Below, one piece after another: positions 5,454 through 5,647 of a stretch of DNA of 5,647 bases; position 1 is the stretch's first letter; each line of letters starts with the position of its first letter. This stretch comes from an uncultured Sphingomonas sp. (GTDB lineage Bacteria > Pseudomonadota > Alphaproteobacteria > Sphingomonadales > Sphingomonadaceae), in NCBI RefSeq assembly GCF_936927845.1, contig NZ_CAKZHV010000044.1, positions 1 to 5,647 of the forward strand, read 5' to 3'. The notes beneath the pieces were generated by a model. That model was not told where the DNA came from and did no database searches. It was given only the letters and a program-made list of their open reading frames with translations. Both the position numbers and the translations under genes were made by a program.

Positions 5454-5486
5454 CGCTCCGCAAACGTGCGTATGCGTGACGGAGCG
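5454..5486. repeat. 7-bp inverted repeat near the right end
   Basis: CGCTCCG (5454-5460) and CGGAGCG (5480-5486) are perfect inverted arms around 19 bases containing GTGCGTATGCGTGA. The GC-rich stem could form a hairpin or be a protein-binding dyad. No T-run follows, so a terminator is unlikely. Confidence 0.45.
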
Positions 5487-5592
5487 CCTGTCTAGCTCGA
5501 TCGGCATCGAACGGTGTCACCTAACCCGTCACGCGATCTATGCGCCCTAATCGGTCCCGGCTCGGGGCGGAATGACACGCTAACAGCGGACC

Positions 5593-5646
5593 CTTAGACC
5601 CCATGACTGCCGGAGCCTTGGAGGCTCGAATCTGAGATGCTGATGA
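5593..5646 (-). repeat. Right arm of perfect 54-bp inverted repeat
   Basis: This is the exact reverse complement of 1-54, beginning at the inner side with CTTAGACCCC. One more base (T, 5647) lies outside it in the window. Whether the match continues past that base cannot be told, because the partner base would lie before position 1. The GAGCC/GGCTC hairpin is present here too. No coding sequence crosses the arm convincingly. Confidence 0.95.
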
Positions 5647-5647
5647 T

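Larger units (their letters stand above)
5205..5592. other. Gene-free right-end region with short repeats and dyads
   Basis: About 390 bases between the protease stop and the right repeat arm. Open frames exist on both strands (for instance 5218-5550 on + and 5115-5507 on -), but they lack a convincing ribosome binding site, have mixed composition and resemble no family I know. The stretch holds a 6-bp dyad (5244-5261), a hairpin CCTTT-N5-AAAGG near 5316-5330, three TTCCC-centred boxes (5387-5427) and a 7-bp dyad (5454-5486). No rho-independent terminator with a clear T-run is seen. It could be a subterminal control region of the element or the decayed remains of a lost gene. Confidence 0.5.
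1..5647. mobile_element. Putative inverted-repeat-bounded cassette lacking its own transposase
   Basis: The two 54-bp arms enclose a complete gene set: two transcription regulators, three exported proteins and one small membrane protein. No ORF in any frame looks like a DDE, HUH, serine or tyrosine recombinase. Known mobile forms with this architecture are non-autonomous transposons with cargo (mobile insertion cassettes), moved by a transposase encoded elsewhere. The alternatives are the interior of a composite transposon whose inverted IS copies start at the arms, or a segment inverted by homologous recombination between the arms. Target-site duplications would decide, but they lie outside the window. 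Confidence 0.45.

Noticed and set aside
5115..5550. Overlapping ORFs on both strands at the right end
   Set aside because: No ribosome binding sites, no known family, and partial overlap with the aspartyl protease gene; treated as non-coding.
5593..5646. tRNA-like T-arm (GGCTCGAATCT) as an integration site
   Set aside because: The stretch lacks the GTTCGAATC core and the other tRNA arms, and it occurs in both repeat arms.

Overview
The window is bounded by a perfect 54-bp inverted repeat. Positions 1-54 read, in reverse complement, exactly as 5593-5646. The enclosed ~5.5 kb carries six genes and no transposase, recombinase or resolvase. The repeat runs to the very edge of the window on both sides, so its outer limits and any target-site duplication cannot be seen. 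It may be a mobile cassette moved in trans, the interior of a composite element, or an invertible segment.

The high GC content, the codon use and the gene families (exported M28 peptidase with a PA-like insert, DUF5694-like protein, BlaI-type repressor, retropepsin-like exported protein) suggest an alphaproteobacterium, perhaps a sphingomonad. This is inference: no rRNA or other taxonomic marker is present. The left and central genes (marR-like, M28, DUF5694-like) look more GC-rich than the right-hand genes (BlaI-like, aspartyl protease), so the segment may be a mosaic.

Layout from left to right: inverted repeat arm (1-54); a short leader with a 10-bp palindrome (131-140); a MarR-type regulator on + (174-701). 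Its 3' end overlaps, tail to tail, a minus-strand two-gene operon: a DUF5694-like exported protein (3387-2269) followed by an exported zinc M28 peptidase (2275-683), joined by an ATGCTGA start/stop overlap. A divergent control region with a dyad (3402-3423) follows. On the + strand come a small three-helix membrane protein (3488-3799), a BlaI/MecI/CopY-type repressor (3897-4304) and an exported two-lobed aspartyl protease (4335-5204). Last are ~390 bases without a convincing gene, holding short repeats and dyads, and the right repeat arm.

How the parts may work together: the dyad in front of the minus-strand peptidase operon and the dyad in front of the BlaI-like gene share a motif of the same geometry (ATGTC-N6-KACAT, in one orientation both reading TATGTCAACG). 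This suggests that the BlaI-like protein represses both its own unit and the divergent operon. Three of the six products carry export signals and a fourth is a membrane protein, so the segment looks like a locally regulated set of envelope or periplasmic hydrolases. No BlaR1/MecR1-type sensor protease is present, so the inducing signal is unknown.
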